The notes under the pieces: model-generated
The model's input: the letters and a program-made list of their open reading frames with translations, nothing else
Databases searched by the model: none
What the model was told of the DNA's origin: nothing
In this document: positions 8,464 through 17,892 of the stretch, one piece after another
Position numbering within the stretch: position 1 is the stretch's first letter
Layout: every line of letters begins with the position of its first letter
Assembly: GCA_964352675.1 (NCBI GenBank)
Contig: CAYGSN010000008.1
Location: 14,170-78,169, forward strand
Length of the DNA: 64,000 bases
Source of the DNA: CAYGSN01 sp964352675
GTDB taxonomy: Bacteria; Pseudomonadota; Alphaproteobacteria; Micavibrionales; Micavibrionaceae
Reading direction: 5' to 3'
Translations under genes and position numbers: made by a program

Positions 8464-8555
8464 TGTCGTTTGTTCCTGCAATAGGTTAAAATCAATTTTG
8501 CGCCTCTCAAGGTGCAGAATTTCCAGCCCTCCGTCCAGAGTTTTCACCGAAAATC

Positions 8556-9476
8556 ATGAGTTATATCCTCACCCTTGTCGCCGCCGACCCCGCACATCCG
8601 CTTGCGAAATCGCATTTACGCGAGGCGCTGCGCATCATTGCCCATTATAATATCCAGCAAACCTGCGAACCAGTCTGGCTGGCCGATAAAAAGGCGGCGG
8701 ATATCGGCATCGCCGCAAAGCTCTCTTACTCCTGCATGCTGCATTTGAGGGAATTCCTGGAAGAGCATAAAGTGGATTTCTTCATCAATGAAATTGAAAA
8801 GCGGCGCAAAAAACTGTTGCTGGCGGATATGGATTCTACCATCGTGACGGGGGAAACGCTGGATGAGCTGGCCGGACATGCCGGGCTGAAAGCCGAAGTC
8901 GCCGAAATTACAGCGCAGGCCATGGAGGGAGAAATGGATTTTCACACTGCCATCCGCAGGCGCGTGGCGCTGTTGAAGGGAATGCCGGCCGATGTGCTGG
9001 ATCAAACGCTCAAAGCCACGCAAATCAGCAAAGGTGCCGACACGCTGGTGAAAGTAATGTCCCAGCACGGCGCGGCCTGCGTTCTGGTGTCGGGCGGCTT
9101 CACATTTTTTACCCAAGCCATCGCAAGCAAGCTTGGCTTTTCCTACAATCATGGCAATGTGCTGGAGATAGAGGAAAATGATGACGGTGAGCGCCTTCTG
9201 AGCGGCAAAGTGAAAGAGCCAATTCTGGACAAATACGCCAAGGTTGAATTTTTACGGCATTACATGAAAAAAATGCAGATAATCCCTATACAAACCATGG
9301 CGATTGGCGACGGCGCGAACGATATTCCCATGCTGAAAATCGCCGGGCTGGGGATTGGATATCACCCGAAACAGGTGGTGGCAGAAGCAGTAAGCAATAT
9401 CATCCGGCACGGCGATCTCACAGCCGCCCTATACGCGCAGGGCTACACCCAGGATCACATTAAAACAAAGACTTAG
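8556..9476 (+). CDS. serB: Phosphoserine phosphatase
   Basis: This HAD-family enzyme removes phosphate from L-phosphoserine in the last step of serine synthesis. The 306-residue protein has an ACT-like N-terminal region and then the catalytic motif DMDST, with Asp91 as nucleophile and Asp93 as acid. Motif II is VSGG and motif III/IV is AIGDGANDIPML. All catalytic residues are present. It is transcribed away from serC, and serA lies nearby, so the whole pathway is encoded within about 5.5 kb. Confidence 0.95.
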   Translation: MSYILTLVAADPAHPLAKSHLREALRIIAHYNIQQTCEPVWLADKKAADIGIAAKLSYSCMLHLREFLEEHKVDFFINEIEKRRKKLLLADMDSTIVTGETLDELAGHAGLKAEVAEITAQAMEGEMDFHTAIRRRVALLKGMPADVLDQTLKATQISKGADTLVKVMSQHGAACVLVSGGFTFFTQAIASKLGFSYNHGNVLEIEENDDGERLLSGKVKEPILDKYAKVEFLRHYMKKMQIIPIQTMAIGDGANDIPMLKIAGLGIGYHPKQVVAEAVSNIIRHGDLTAALYAQGYTQDHIKTKT

Positions 9477-9610
9477 GACAGAAAAATATCTCATAAACAC
9501 TATGACAACCCTGCAAAGACTCTGTTAACCCCCTATCGGTAAAATGGAGCATAGGATAGAATGAACAACACGGTATCTGGCCATCTCACCACTTTTAAAA
9601 TCAGGACCAC

Positions 9611-10594
9611 ATGACGGAAAAATGGAATTACAGCATCAGTGATGAGGAGCTTGAAGAGCTCATCAAAAGCTATTGCGTGGATTTTACCGCCAATGCGCAG
9701 GCCGGACGTTATGGTCCCATCACCGGACGCGACAAGGAAGTGGATGAAACCATCCTGATCCTGCTGCAAAAAGGACGCAAAAACGCGGTGTTGCTGGCCC
9801 CGGCCGGAGTGGGTAAAACCGCGCTGGTTGTTGCTCTGGCACAAAAAGTGGTGGAAGGCGATGTTCCTGAATATCTCCAGAACGCGCGGCTAATCGAGCT
9901 GGAACTGGCCCGCATGGCGGCCGGAACATCTGGTCCCGCCGAATTCCAGGGACGCTTCATCCCCCTGTGTAAAGGCATTGCTGAGCGCTATCACAATCCT
10001 GATTTGCCGCCAATTATCATGTTTATCGATGAAATCCACCAGATCATGCCCGGATGTGTGGGTTCGTCCTATGCGGGCCTGTCCGATGTGATGAAACCCT
10101 ATCTGACTGCAGGGGATTTGTTGGTGATCGGGGCGACGACTTTGGATGAATTCCGCATGTATGTGGCTCAGGACCCGGCGATGGACCGGCGCTTTCAAAA
10201 AGTTTTCCTGAAAATTCCCGATACGGTGGAAACATACAACATCCTGAAGGCCATCCGCCCCGGATTTGAAAAACATCACGGTATTACGGTATCGGATTTT
10301 TCACTGATGCTGGTCGTGCATCTGACCGATCAGCATATGCGCAAACGCAACCAGCCGGATAAAGCCATCATCACCATGGATGCCGCGATGGCACATTGGG
10401 TGAAGGAAAACGGCCGCAGCGGAGAGCTAGGGCTGGACTCGATTTATTACATGGTCGGACGCGAAACCGGCCTGAACAAATCGGCCCTGCATGATGAAAG
10501 TAAAGTGCAAGAGGTTGAAAAACAGGTACGGGAGCTGGAAAACCCGTCCACTGCGAAAAAAGAAGATACGAAGGCGGATAAGAAAAAAGCCTGA
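9611..10594 (+). CDS. Stand-alone ClpA/ClpB D1-like AAA+ ATPase
   Basis: The 327-residue protein contains a single AAA+ module like the first ATPase domain of ClpA/B/C. It has Walker A APAGVGKT (63-70), Walker B IIMFIDE (135-141), sensor-1 region GATTLDEFR and an arginine-finger region DRRFQKV, and ends with a Lys/Glu-rich charged tail (KKEDTKADKKKA). It lacks the Clp N-domain repeats, the second AAA+ domain and any ClpP-binding loop I can see. Related single-module Clp ATPases act in secretion or remodelling systems, but no such partner is adjacent. It is alone on the plus strand, convergent with an RNA methyltransferase gene. Confidence 0.85.
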   Translation: MTEKWNYSISDEELEELIKSYCVDFTANAQAGRYGPITGRDKEVDETILILLQKGRKNAVLLAPAGVGKTALVVALAQKVVEGDVPEYLQNARLIELELARMAAGTSGPAEFQGRFIPLCKGIAERYHNPDLPPIIMFIDEIHQIMPGCVGSSYAGLSDVMKPYLTAGDLLVIGATTLDEFRMYVAQDPAMDRRFQKVFLKIPDTVETYNILKAIRPGFEKHHGITVSDFSLMLVVHLTDQHMRKRNQPDKAIITMDAAMAHWVKENGRSGELGLDSIYYMVGRETGLNKSALHDESKVQEVEKQVRELENPSTAKKEDTKADKKKA

Positions 10595-10605
10595 ACCGCG
10601 CGGCA

Positions 10606-11646
10606 TTAACCTTTTCGCGCATCGAACCCTTTAAATCCCTTTTCTTCAAAAATGGTACGGACAGAGGCGAAGCTGTCTTCCAAAATCCGCTCATAAGGCA
10701 GATGTGCATTGGCCACCATAAACAACCGACCGGACGGTTTGAGAGCGCTACAGGCTGTGTGAATAAAGCCCATACCTATAGAGCTATCAGTCAGTTTTCC
10801 CTCATGAAACGGGGGGTTCATAACAATAAAATCGAGATCCTGCGGAACACCTTCGGGCCGTGTGAGATCCAGCCAGCGCAGGTGGATATCCACGCCCTTC
10901 CCCGCAAGATTATCCCGCGCACAATCCAGCGCCCGGTGATCGGCATCCAGCGCATATAAAGTCTCTATATTCGCAGCCTTTTGCAACAACGCATCCGACA
11001 AATAACCGTAACCGCATCCGAAATCGGCGCCCGTCCCGGCCAGATCGCCGGGCAGATACGCCGCCAGCAAAGCCGATCCGGCATCAATTTTGTCCCAGCC
11101 GAAAATGCCGGGGCGGGAGATAAACCCACCGTTCAATATGCGCTGCTGCGTTCCGGCAGAAATCGCGGAATCTGTAAGATCAGAAGCCATACGCTTTATA
11201 TTATGAGGCACGTACGCCCATGCAATTTTGGCTTTGTTGCGGGAATCCTGCGCGATATCAGACAGGCCAAATTCCTGCAGTAATTTTTTCAGCCGCCCAC
11301 CGCCCGCATTATTCGCCGCCGCGCAGGCAATCAGTCCGCCATTCTCCAAAGCCTTTAATCCCTGAGCAATTAAAAATCGTGCTTCACGCATGTTTTGGGG
11401 CAAGAGGATCAGAGCCAAAGAAACACCCTGCAGTTCTTCAGCAGGAACATCCGGCAATACCTCGTAGCCGGCCGCCTGCAGTTCATCGGCATACGGCTTG
11501 AAATGTTGCTGCAAAAACGGGGGATGGGCGCTCAACAGCCCCAGAGCCGGATGAAGGCGTGCGTTCAGGAACAAGGCACGTCCTGCGGGCGGTCCGATCA
11601 TGCTGGATTCAAAAGGATGAAACAGAGTCTGGAGGGCATTGTTCAT
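10606..11646 (-). CDS. RsmC-like rRNA (guanine-N2)-methyltransferase
   Basis: The predicted role is methylation of a guanine in 16S rRNA (RsmC/RlmG family) in the cytosol. The 346-residue protein has the two-domain layout of that family, a degenerate N-terminal methyltransferase-like half and an active C-terminal half. The latter has the SAM motif GADFGCGYGYL, acidic LDAD and the catalytic NPPFHEG. Two starts are possible, TTG 11655 or ATG 11646; GGAGG lies only two bases before the latter. It begins about 28 bp after the RTX gene ends on the same strand, with a GCGGG-TTTT-CCCGC hairpin between them. Confidence 0.85.
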   Translation of the reverse strand: MNNALQTLFHPFESSMIGPPAGRALFLNARLHPALGLLSAHPPFLQQHFKPYADELQAAGYEVLPDVPAEELQGVSLALILLPQNMREARFLIAQGLKALENGGLIACAAANNAGGGRLKKLLQEFGLSDIAQDSRNKAKIAWAYVPHNIKRMASDLTDSAISAGTQQRILNGGFISRPGIFGWDKIDAGSALLAAYLPGDLAGTGADFGCGYGYLSDALLQKAANIETLYALDADHRALDCARDNLAGKGVDIHLRWLDLTRPEGVPQDLDFIVMNPPFHEGKLTDSSIGMGFIHTACSALKPSGRLFMVANAHLPYERILEDSFASVRTIFEEKGFKGFDARKG

Positions 11647-11673
11647 GCCCTCCAAATTGCGGGAAAACCCGCC

Positions 11674-13179
11674 TTAGATCAATTGAGAAGTTTGCATCAC
11701 ATCATCAACCACGAAAGCACCGCTATTGATCAGATCGGTCAATGTGCCGTCCAGGCCATCCTGGAACACCATGGCCGCCACCCAGTCTGCACCGCCCTCG
11801 CTGCCATCCGCATCAATATACAGTGTGGTGTTGCCATTGCCGTCATCAACAAGTTGCAGGAAATTCATGATGTCATCACTGCCGGAATCAAAATCAAGGA
11901 TGTCGGAAAGATCCAGCACATCATCGCCATCAAAGCCGATCACCCTATCAATATTGCCGTCCAGAACATCAACAAGAATGGTATCGTTACCGGATTGCGC
12001 ATAGATCGTGTCGCTGCCGTCGCCCATGACCATCAAATCATTGCCATCGCCGCCATCAAGAATATCGTCGCCCGAACCGCCATAGAGCACGTCATTACCG
12101 GCAGACGAATAAAGCTGGTCGTTGCCTTCACCGCCATACATGGTGACATCGCCATAGACATGGTCATAGCTGCGAAAGTCGATGATATCATCACCCGCAC
12201 CCGCATCGATAATCTCAATATCCACCACGCGCGGCCCGGTATTTCCGGAATAGGATGGCCCGATATTATCCAGCGTCAAAGCGTCGTTGCCATCCGTCAT
12301 CATCAACGTATCAATGCCTGCACCGCCGTTGAACGTATCATGAGACTGATTATAGCCGTCCAGATGATCGTAAATCCGCTCCAGCCCGACATCAAAATCC
12401 AGTACGCCGTCTCCCACAGAAAGAATTCCAAGCCCATGGGATGGTGGAGTTAGGAGCGTAAGAAGCGGAGGCAGGGCCGGCAGATCGGGATCGAAGGAGA
12501 CCCCGGTGGCCTCCTCCAATGCCGTATCCCACACGCTGTCCGCATTAAACATCAAAACATCATTGCCATCGCCACCGACAAGAATATCTGCACCTTCATT
12601 GCCGTAAAGCACGTCATCGCCTGTGCCGCCATCGACATAATCATCGCCTTCACCGCCTTTGATCAGGTCATTATCTGCCCCGCCGCTCAGGATATCGTCA
12701 CCGCCACCGCCATAAATAACATCATCACCGGTGCCGCCGAGAATTTGATCATCCCCGACATTGGACAGGATCAGATCGTTGCCTGCACCGCCGGTGATAT
12801 ACAAATCGCCCAGCACAATATCTGCATGCGCCAGAATAATAATGTCATCGCCACCAAAGCCGTCAAAACGCTCAATGCTCAGGAACTGCGAGAGCATATC
12901 GCCGGAAATGCCGCCTAAAATAATCGCATCGGACATGTTGGTCATGAACAGCGTGTCATACCCGTCGCCGCCGTCATATGTGCCGGTATTGAGATATTTT
13001 TCGCCAAAAATATCGAAGGTGTCGCCGGTATAGGGATCAACAAAGGTGAAATCGAGGAAGGTCAATTCTCCCTGCATTGTAAAAACATCATTGTTGTTGA
13101 TGGTAAACAACGCGGAATGATGATTGCTGGATGATGCTGATGTTAGAGAATTGGAATTGTTGCCTACGCCTTTACTCAT
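11674..13179 (-). CDS. RTX calcium-binding protein, type I secreted
   Basis: The 501-residue acidic protein has no Sec signal. Two blocks of hemolysin-type nonapeptides (for example GGTGDDVIYGGGGDDILSGG, and again GGSGDDILDGGDGND) form Ca2+-binding beta-rolls. The C-terminus has the VCA0849-type T1SS target pattern, with VLDLSDILDF, then FLQLVDDGNGNTTLYIDADG and a final TLTDLINSGAFVV. It should therefore be exported by an ABC/MFP/TolC system, but no such genes lie in the window. No enzymatic domain is visible between the repeat blocks, so a surface-layer or adhesive role is possible (inference). The 257 bp upstream are AT-rich and shared with a divergent MATE gene. Confidence 0.9.
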   Translation of the reverse strand: MSKGVGNNSNSLTSASSSNHHSALFTINNNDVFTMQGELTFLDFTFVDPYTGDTFDIFGEKYLNTGTYDGGDGYDTLFMTNMSDAIILGGISGDMLSQFLSIERFDGFGGDDIIILAHADIVLGDLYITGGAGNDLILSNVGDDQILGGTGDDVIYGGGGDDILSGGADNDLIKGGEGDDYVDGGTGDDVLYGNEGADILVGGDGNDVLMFNADSVWDTALEEATGVSFDPDLPALPPLLTLLTPPSHGLGILSVGDGVLDFDVGLERIYDHLDGYNQSHDTFNGGAGIDTLMMTDGNDALTLDNIGPSYSGNTGPRVVDIEIIDAGAGDDIIDFRSYDHVYGDVTMYGGEGNDQLYSSAGNDVLYGGSGDDILDGGDGNDLMVMGDGSDTIYAQSGNDTILVDVLDGNIDRVIGFDGDDVLDLSDILDFDSGSDDIMNFLQLVDDGNGNTTLYIDADGSEGGADWVAAMVFQDGLDGTLTDLINSGAFVVDDVMQTSQLI

Positions 13180-13436
13180 TATGAAGCCCCCGCTTGTGCT
13201 TAAAATTTTTACTTTTAATTTTTTTTACAACCCTTAAAAAACGGCGTAACACCGCACCTTCTTTCAGTATGATGCAAATTAGTTAAAATTTTATGTAATT
13301 TATATCTTTTTGCGATATATTTTATAAACAATTGTTTTTCCAATATTTTTTTTGGTTTTTTAAAAGTTTTTATAAAAACATGGTTTGCAAATCCCGGCCA
13401 GGGCCTTATATGTAGGGGGCAAGAAAAGAAGAAAAT

Positions 13437-14822
13437 ATGTCCCAAAAACCGCTTCCCTACCAAAACAAGGGCGACCTGACCAAAGGCCCTGTTGAAAAAC
13501 ACCTGATCCGCCTGACGGTTCCGATGATCTGGGGTCTGGTCGCCGTTATCAGCGTCCAGATCGCCGATACGTATTTTATTTCCAAGCTGGGCACACGTGA
13601 ACTGGCGGGGATCGGCTTTACCTTCCCGGTCACCATGTTGATCACGCACTTATTATTTGGCCTGAATATCGCCATGTCCTCCGTCATTTCGCGCATGATC
13701 GGAGCAGGGGATAAAGATTCAGCGCGCCGGGTGACATTGCACGGCATTATGCTGGCGGTTTGTACCTCCGCGGTCATTGCACTTATTACTTTTATTTTTC
13801 TTGATCCGCTTTTTACCCTGCTTGGTGCGGGGCCTGAAACTCTTCCGGTGGTACAGGCATATATGCCGATCTGGCTGATTGCCTCAGTCGTTCTGGCCAT
13901 TCCCGTGAACGGGAATTCCGCCGTACGTGCCGCAGGCGATGCAACATGGCCCGCACTCGTGATGGTGAGTATGGCGATTACCAATGTTATCCTGGACCCG
14001 ATTTTAATCTTCGGCCTATACGGCTTTCCAGAAATGGGGGTAAGCGGCGCGGCTACGGCCACGCTGATTGCTTATTGCGTCAGCCTGTGCGGCGGGTTGT
14101 ACGTATTGATTATCAAGAAACAGATGGTCCCTAGAGACGGTCTGCATCTGGATAAATTCAAAGATTCCGTCAGGCGGCTGGTCTTCATCGCCATTCCCGC
14201 CGGTATCACAAACATTATTGGACCATTAACCAGCGCGATTGTCGTGGCTCTGCTGGCACGCTTTGGGCCAGAGGCTGTTGCGGCCTTTGGCGTTGTAACC
14301 CGGATAGAGGGGCTGGCGCTTATCCTTGTTATCTCTTTGTCTCTCGGCATGACGCCAATTATCGGCCAGAACTGGGGCGCAGAAAATTTTGAACGGGTCC
14401 ATAAAACCATCAATCTTTCGATCGGCTTTAATTTCATCTGGTCGTTTCTTGTCGCTGTGATTTTAGCTCTGGGTGCGCAGAGCATAGCCGGAGCGTTTTC
14501 CGACAATCCGGTGGTGGTCAATTACGCCGTGCTGTTTTTCTACATCGTGCCTGTGTCTTATGCTTTCGGCAATCTTGTCTTTGGCTGGGCCTCGGTGTTC
14601 AATGCCATGGGCAAGCCCCAGCGCTCCTTCGTCATGATTGTGGTCAAAGCATTCGTCCTGACCATTCCCGGCGTGTATATCGGTTCTTATTTGGGCGGTG
14701 TGACCGGAATTTATATCGGCCTCATGGCGGCCAATTTTATCTCCGGGATTGTTTTTCACCTTCTGAGTTGGCGCACATGCCTGTCGGAAGAAAAAGAAGA
14801 GCACTCTCCGGCCAGAGGCTAG
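13437..14822 (+). CDS. MATE-family multidrug/cation antiporter
   Basis: The 461-residue inner-membrane protein has about twelve hydrophobic segments in two six-helix halves. The first half opens with the typical MATE sequence LIRLTVPMIWGLVAVISVQIAD, and the second repeats it from about residue 240. Members export drugs or other organic cations in exchange for Na+ or H+. It resembles the NorM/DinF branch; the substrate cannot be read from sequence. ATG 13437 is preceded by a purine-rich AAAAGAAG. It is divergent from the RTX gene and followed 80 bp later by a Kef-type antiporter. Confidence 0.92.
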   Translation: MSQKPLPYQNKGDLTKGPVEKHLIRLTVPMIWGLVAVISVQIADTYFISKLGTRELAGIGFTFPVTMLITHLLFGLNIAMSSVISRMIGAGDKDSARRVTLHGIMLAVCTSAVIALITFIFLDPLFTLLGAGPETLPVVQAYMPIWLIASVVLAIPVNGNSAVRAAGDATWPALVMVSMAITNVILDPILIFGLYGFPEMGVSGAATATLIAYCVSLCGGLYVLIIKKQMVPRDGLHLDKFKDSVRRLVFIAIPAGITNIIGPLTSAIVVALLARFGPEAVAAFGVVTRIEGLALILVISLSLGMTPIIGQNWGAENFERVHKTINLSIGFNFIWSFLVAVILALGAQSIAGAFSDNPVVVNYAVLFFYIVPVSYAFGNLVFGWASVFNAMGKPQRSFVMIVVKAFVLTIPGVYIGSYLGGVTGIYIGLMAANFISGIVFHLLSWRTCLSEEKEEHSPARG

Positions 14823-14901
14823 TGTTACGGCGGATACACCCATATAGACGTACACCATTTTTTAAGGCAAGCTGTGCCATAGTTGTAGAGGAACGGGTTA
14901 T

Positions 14902-16635
14902 ATGAGCGGGCTGGATATTTTATCACCGATGGTATTGTTGCTGGGGACGGGGTTTCTCGTCATCTATCTGTGCCGCCTCGTGCATATCAGCCCGATTGTC
15001 GGGTTCCTGATTGCCGGGATCGGCCTCGGCCCGCACGGGCTGAATTTTATTGAAGAAAACGAAACCACGCATTTCCTGGCCGAGCTGGGCGTGGTCTTTC
15101 TGCTGTTCGATATTGGATTGCACTTCTCCACTAAATCCGCATGGAACTTGCGTCGCGACCTGTTCGGCCTGGCGCCTCTACAATTGCTGCTGAGCGGGGT
15201 GATTCTAGCGGGAAGTCTGGCAGTGGTTTTCTCAACCCAATCGGAAATCGCACTTTTGATTGGCTTCGCGCTGGCTCTCTCTTCCACTGCGGTAGTGATG
15301 CAGATGGTGGCCGATCTGAAACAAACGGAATCCCCGGTGGGACAATCAGCCAAGGCTGTCCTTATTTTTCAGGACTTGGCAGCGATCTTTCTTTTGATTT
15401 TTGCCGATAGTATCGGCAGCGATAAAGGACTGGGAAGCCTTCTGAGCTTGACGATGTTGAAAACCGCTTTAGCGTTCGGTGCGGCCGTGATGCTCGGTAA
15501 ATACATCCTGACACCGCTGATGAAATCCATCATCAAATATGACGATCCGGAGATGTTTACAGTTCTGGGGTTATTGATCGTGATGATGACGGGACTGGCC
15601 ACTGCATCGGCAGGCTTGTCCCTGACGCTGGGTGCGTTTTTGGCAGGAATGGTATTGGCTGAAACACCATTCCGCGTATTACTGCAGACGGAACTACGCC
15701 CATTCCGAAGCCTGCTGATGGCGCTGTTTTTCATTACGATCGGCATGGTCATGGACCCTGTCGCCATATGGGCCGAGGCCGGAACCGTTATCAGCATGAC
15801 CGCGCTATTGATCGCGGCAAAGGCTGCCATTATTGGCGCGCTGGTTTATATCTTCCGCCGTCCGGCCTATCAGGTGATCCAGCTTTCTTTCCTTCTGGCG
15901 CAAGGCAGCGAATTCGCTTTTGTTATCCTGAGTATGGCCGGGGTGAAGCCCCTGATGGGCGAAGCCTTTGCCGAACAGTGGATTGCCGCCGTGGCTCTCT
16001 CCATGTTGCTCACGCCGCTTTTAACCACATTGGCTTATCGCTGGAGCTTGATTGTCTGTGGCGCACAGGACAAGGGCATTTGCAACTGCCCCGAAGATGA
16101 AACACGGCCACAAACCAATCGGCCTGTTTTTATTGTTGGCATGAATGAAGTCGGAAAAACTCTGGCCCGCGCCTTCCGCAGCCACAATATCCCCTATATT
16201 GCCATTGATCATAACCGCCAGCGTTTTCTTGAAGCCATGGCTGGCGGCTATATCGTCACCTATGGGCAAAGCGATGATTTGCGTTTCTGGAATGCGCTGG
16301 GGGTCCGCGAAGCGCGCGCAGCCTGCATTGCCTCACCGCGCTATGAGGTAGCACAAAAACTTACCCCGATCCTGAAAAAACTTTATCCGAAACTCAAGCG
16401 CTATGTCGCCGTGCAGGATTCGGTAGATGGCGTAAGGTTTGCGGCTCTCGGCATGGTGCCTTTTCATTCACACGGCACGCCGCCGGGGCTGGAGATGGCG
16501 GAACTCATTCTCAAAGAGATGGGCGTCAGCGAAAACAAAATCGAGGACTGGCGCGAGGATGAACAATCCTCTTATCTTGACAGCAACAAAACCCTCAGCA
16601 CAGAAGAATTCGTTGTCACCGTTGCAGCGGAATAG
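14902..16635 (+). CDS. CPA2 monovalent cation:proton antiporter (Kef type)
   Basis: The 577-residue protein has an N-terminal Na+/H+-exchanger domain of about 12 membrane segments (residues 5-385) and a C-terminal TrkA-N/RCK domain. The transport domain starts with LVHISPIVGFLIAGIGLGP and carries LFDIGLHFS. The RCK domain begins at FIVGMNEVGKTLARAF, a nucleotide-binding Rossmann loop with acidic IAIDHNR at the second strand. Members release K+ in exchange for protons, for instance after electrophile stress. The short cytosolic tail lacks an extra TrkA-C domain. It is convergent with the AsmA-like gene. Confidence 0.92.
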   Translation: MSGLDILSPMVLLLGTGFLVIYLCRLVHISPIVGFLIAGIGLGPHGLNFIEENETTHFLAELGVVFLLFDIGLHFSTKSAWNLRRDLFGLAPLQLLLSGVILAGSLAVVFSTQSEIALLIGFALALSSTAVVMQMVADLKQTESPVGQSAKAVLIFQDLAAIFLLIFADSIGSDKGLGSLLSLTMLKTALAFGAAVMLGKYILTPLMKSIIKYDDPEMFTVLGLLIVMMTGLATASAGLSLTLGAFLAGMVLAETPFRVLLQTELRPFRSLLMALFFITIGMVMDPVAIWAEAGTVISMTALLIAAKAAIIGALVYIFRRPAYQVIQLSFLLAQGSEFAFVILSMAGVKPLMGEAFAEQWIAAVALSMLLTPLLTTLAYRWSLIVCGAQDKGICNCPEDETRPQTNRPVFIVGMNEVGKTLARAFRSHNIPYIAIDHNRQRFLEAMAGGYIVTYGQSDDLRFWNALGVREARAACIASPRYEVAQKLTPILKKLYPKLKRYVAVQDSVDGVRFAALGMVPFHSHGTPPGLEMAELILKEMGVSENKIEDWREDEQSSYLDSNKTLSTEEFVVTVAAE

Positions 16636-16638
16636 GCT

Positions 16639-17427
16639 TTAATCGCCGAAAATGCCTTTCAGCTTTCCGCCAATTTCTCCCATATCTTCTTTCAGCTTTT
16701 CTTTAAGCTGCTCGACCTGCGTGGCACCCATGTCTTTCAGCGCATCAGGGGAAACGCCCTGCAACAGTCCGGCATTGCCCGCCGCCTGGTTCAGGTCGCG
16801 CGAAATTGCGGCAAACACCTGGGCCATGGCCTCATGTGCCAAAACGCCGTTTTCCTTGCGCCCGATCCCGTTCAGGTAAACCGGCGGCACGAGGACCGGC
16901 TCCAGATTACGGCCTTCGATCAATGTCACGGACGGATTGATTTTTGCACCGGACAGCGCGAGCTTGTTGATAATCACCTTCGCGACTTCCTTGTTACGTG
17001 CCTCTTCCGGCGATTGCGGCGCGGTGTTGAGCTGGTTGCGGATCGCCTGTAAATTTGTGCCGTTCGGCGTAACCTCGAGATTGACTTCGGTGCCGGTCAC
17101 GGAAATATCCTTGAATGTCACCAGTTCTTGCGAGACCGTATCCAGCACAATATTGATGTCCGGCACCAGAACGGCGTATGAGGTTTTAAAGCCGTCCGGA
17201 TTGCCGATCTTCAGGTTGGTCGCACGGACCGACTTGTCCTGCAGGGAAATATCCAGACCGCCCAACGTGACGCGTACACCCAAAGTCTGGCTGGCCGTAC
17301 GCTCGATATAGGGCTTTACAAAACCACTGAGATTGTAAAAGACGTACGCCCCGCCAATAACAAGCACGACAACAGCAATGCTAAAAAAACCGAGAACACC
17401 TTTGGAGATGGCTTTAGATTTGCTCAT
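16639..17427 (-). CDS. AsmA/DUF748-like membrane-anchored periplasmic protein
   Basis: The 262-residue protein has one N-terminal membrane anchor (GVLGFFSIAVVVLVIGGAYV, about residues 10-30) and a periplasmic part. The region after it, IERTASQTLGVRVTLGG then LKIGNPDGFKT, is typical of the start of AsmA-like or DUF748 proteins, which help lipid or outer-membrane homeostasis. It is much shorter than E. coli AsmA, and the C-terminal third is Lys/Glu-rich helical. It ends four bases past the antiporter stop, tail to tail. Family is fairly clear; function is inferred. Confidence 0.7.
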   Translation of the reverse strand: MSKSKAISKGVLGFFSIAVVVLVIGGAYVFYNLSGFVKPYIERTASQTLGVRVTLGGLDISLQDKSVRATNLKIGNPDGFKTSYAVLVPDINIVLDTVSQELVTFKDISVTGTEVNLEVTPNGTNLQAIRNQLNTAPQSPEEARNKEVAKVIINKLALSGAKINPSVTLIEGRNLEPVLVPPVYLNGIGRKENGVLAHEAMAQVFAAISRDLNQAAGNAGLLQGVSPDALKDMGATQVEQLKEKLKEDMGEIGGKLKGIFGD

Positions 17428-17540
17428 AAAAAATTCCTTTTGCTTTCGTAAAATATTTCTGTACGGTCCGATAAATTCGTGTCACAAAGACCATAAGGCG
17501 GCAGGCCGCGATAATCAAAACAAAAAATTTATGAGTATTT

Positions 17541-17816
17541 ATGACTGAGTTTTTTAATCTGGCGTTGGGTGAAAGCAAGGGCGGGGAAATCGAAACCATC
17601 CTGCGCGCCCAATTTACCCAGACTTTTGGCGAGGCGCCACCCGATCATTTCGAACTTATCCGCGATAACGAACAGCTTTACATCGAAATCGAAGCCACGC
17701 GTGAGGATATCCATCGCTATCTGGAATTTTGCCCACGGGCCGTTTTCTATGATTCTGACGGCAATGAGATGGAAGCACCGCCCCCGGCGCATGACGACCT
17801 TAGACAGGCCATGTAA
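17541..17816 (+). CDS. Small conserved-looking cytosolic protein, unknown
   Basis: The 91-residue acidic protein starts MTEFFNLALGESKGGEIET and ends with a Pro-rich acidic tail. It has no signal, membrane segment or known motif. It looks real because codon use is like its neighbours, it is followed immediately by a strong terminator, and nothing else fits the 460-bp gap. I do not recognise its family. Confidence 0.55.
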   Translation: MTEFFNLALGESKGGEIETILRAQFTQTFGEAPPDHFELIRDNEQLYIEIEATREDIHRYLEFCPRAVFYDSDGNEMEAPPPAHDDLRQAM

Positions 17817-17818
17817 AA

Positions 17819-17868
17819 GCCCGCCCCAACGAGGGGGAAAACCCCTGGCCAGGGCGGGCCTTCTCTTT
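17819..17868. terminator. Strong intrinsic terminator
   Basis: GCCCGCCC (17819-17826) pairs with GGGCGGGC (17852-17859), with an inner GGGG/CCCC helix, followed by CTTCTCTTT on the plus strand. It starts two bases after the stop of the small gene and lies between convergent genes, so it may also stop the Hsp20 transcript from the other side. Confidence 0.8.
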
Positions 17869-17892
17869 AAAGACCTGTTTTAAGATGAAAGC

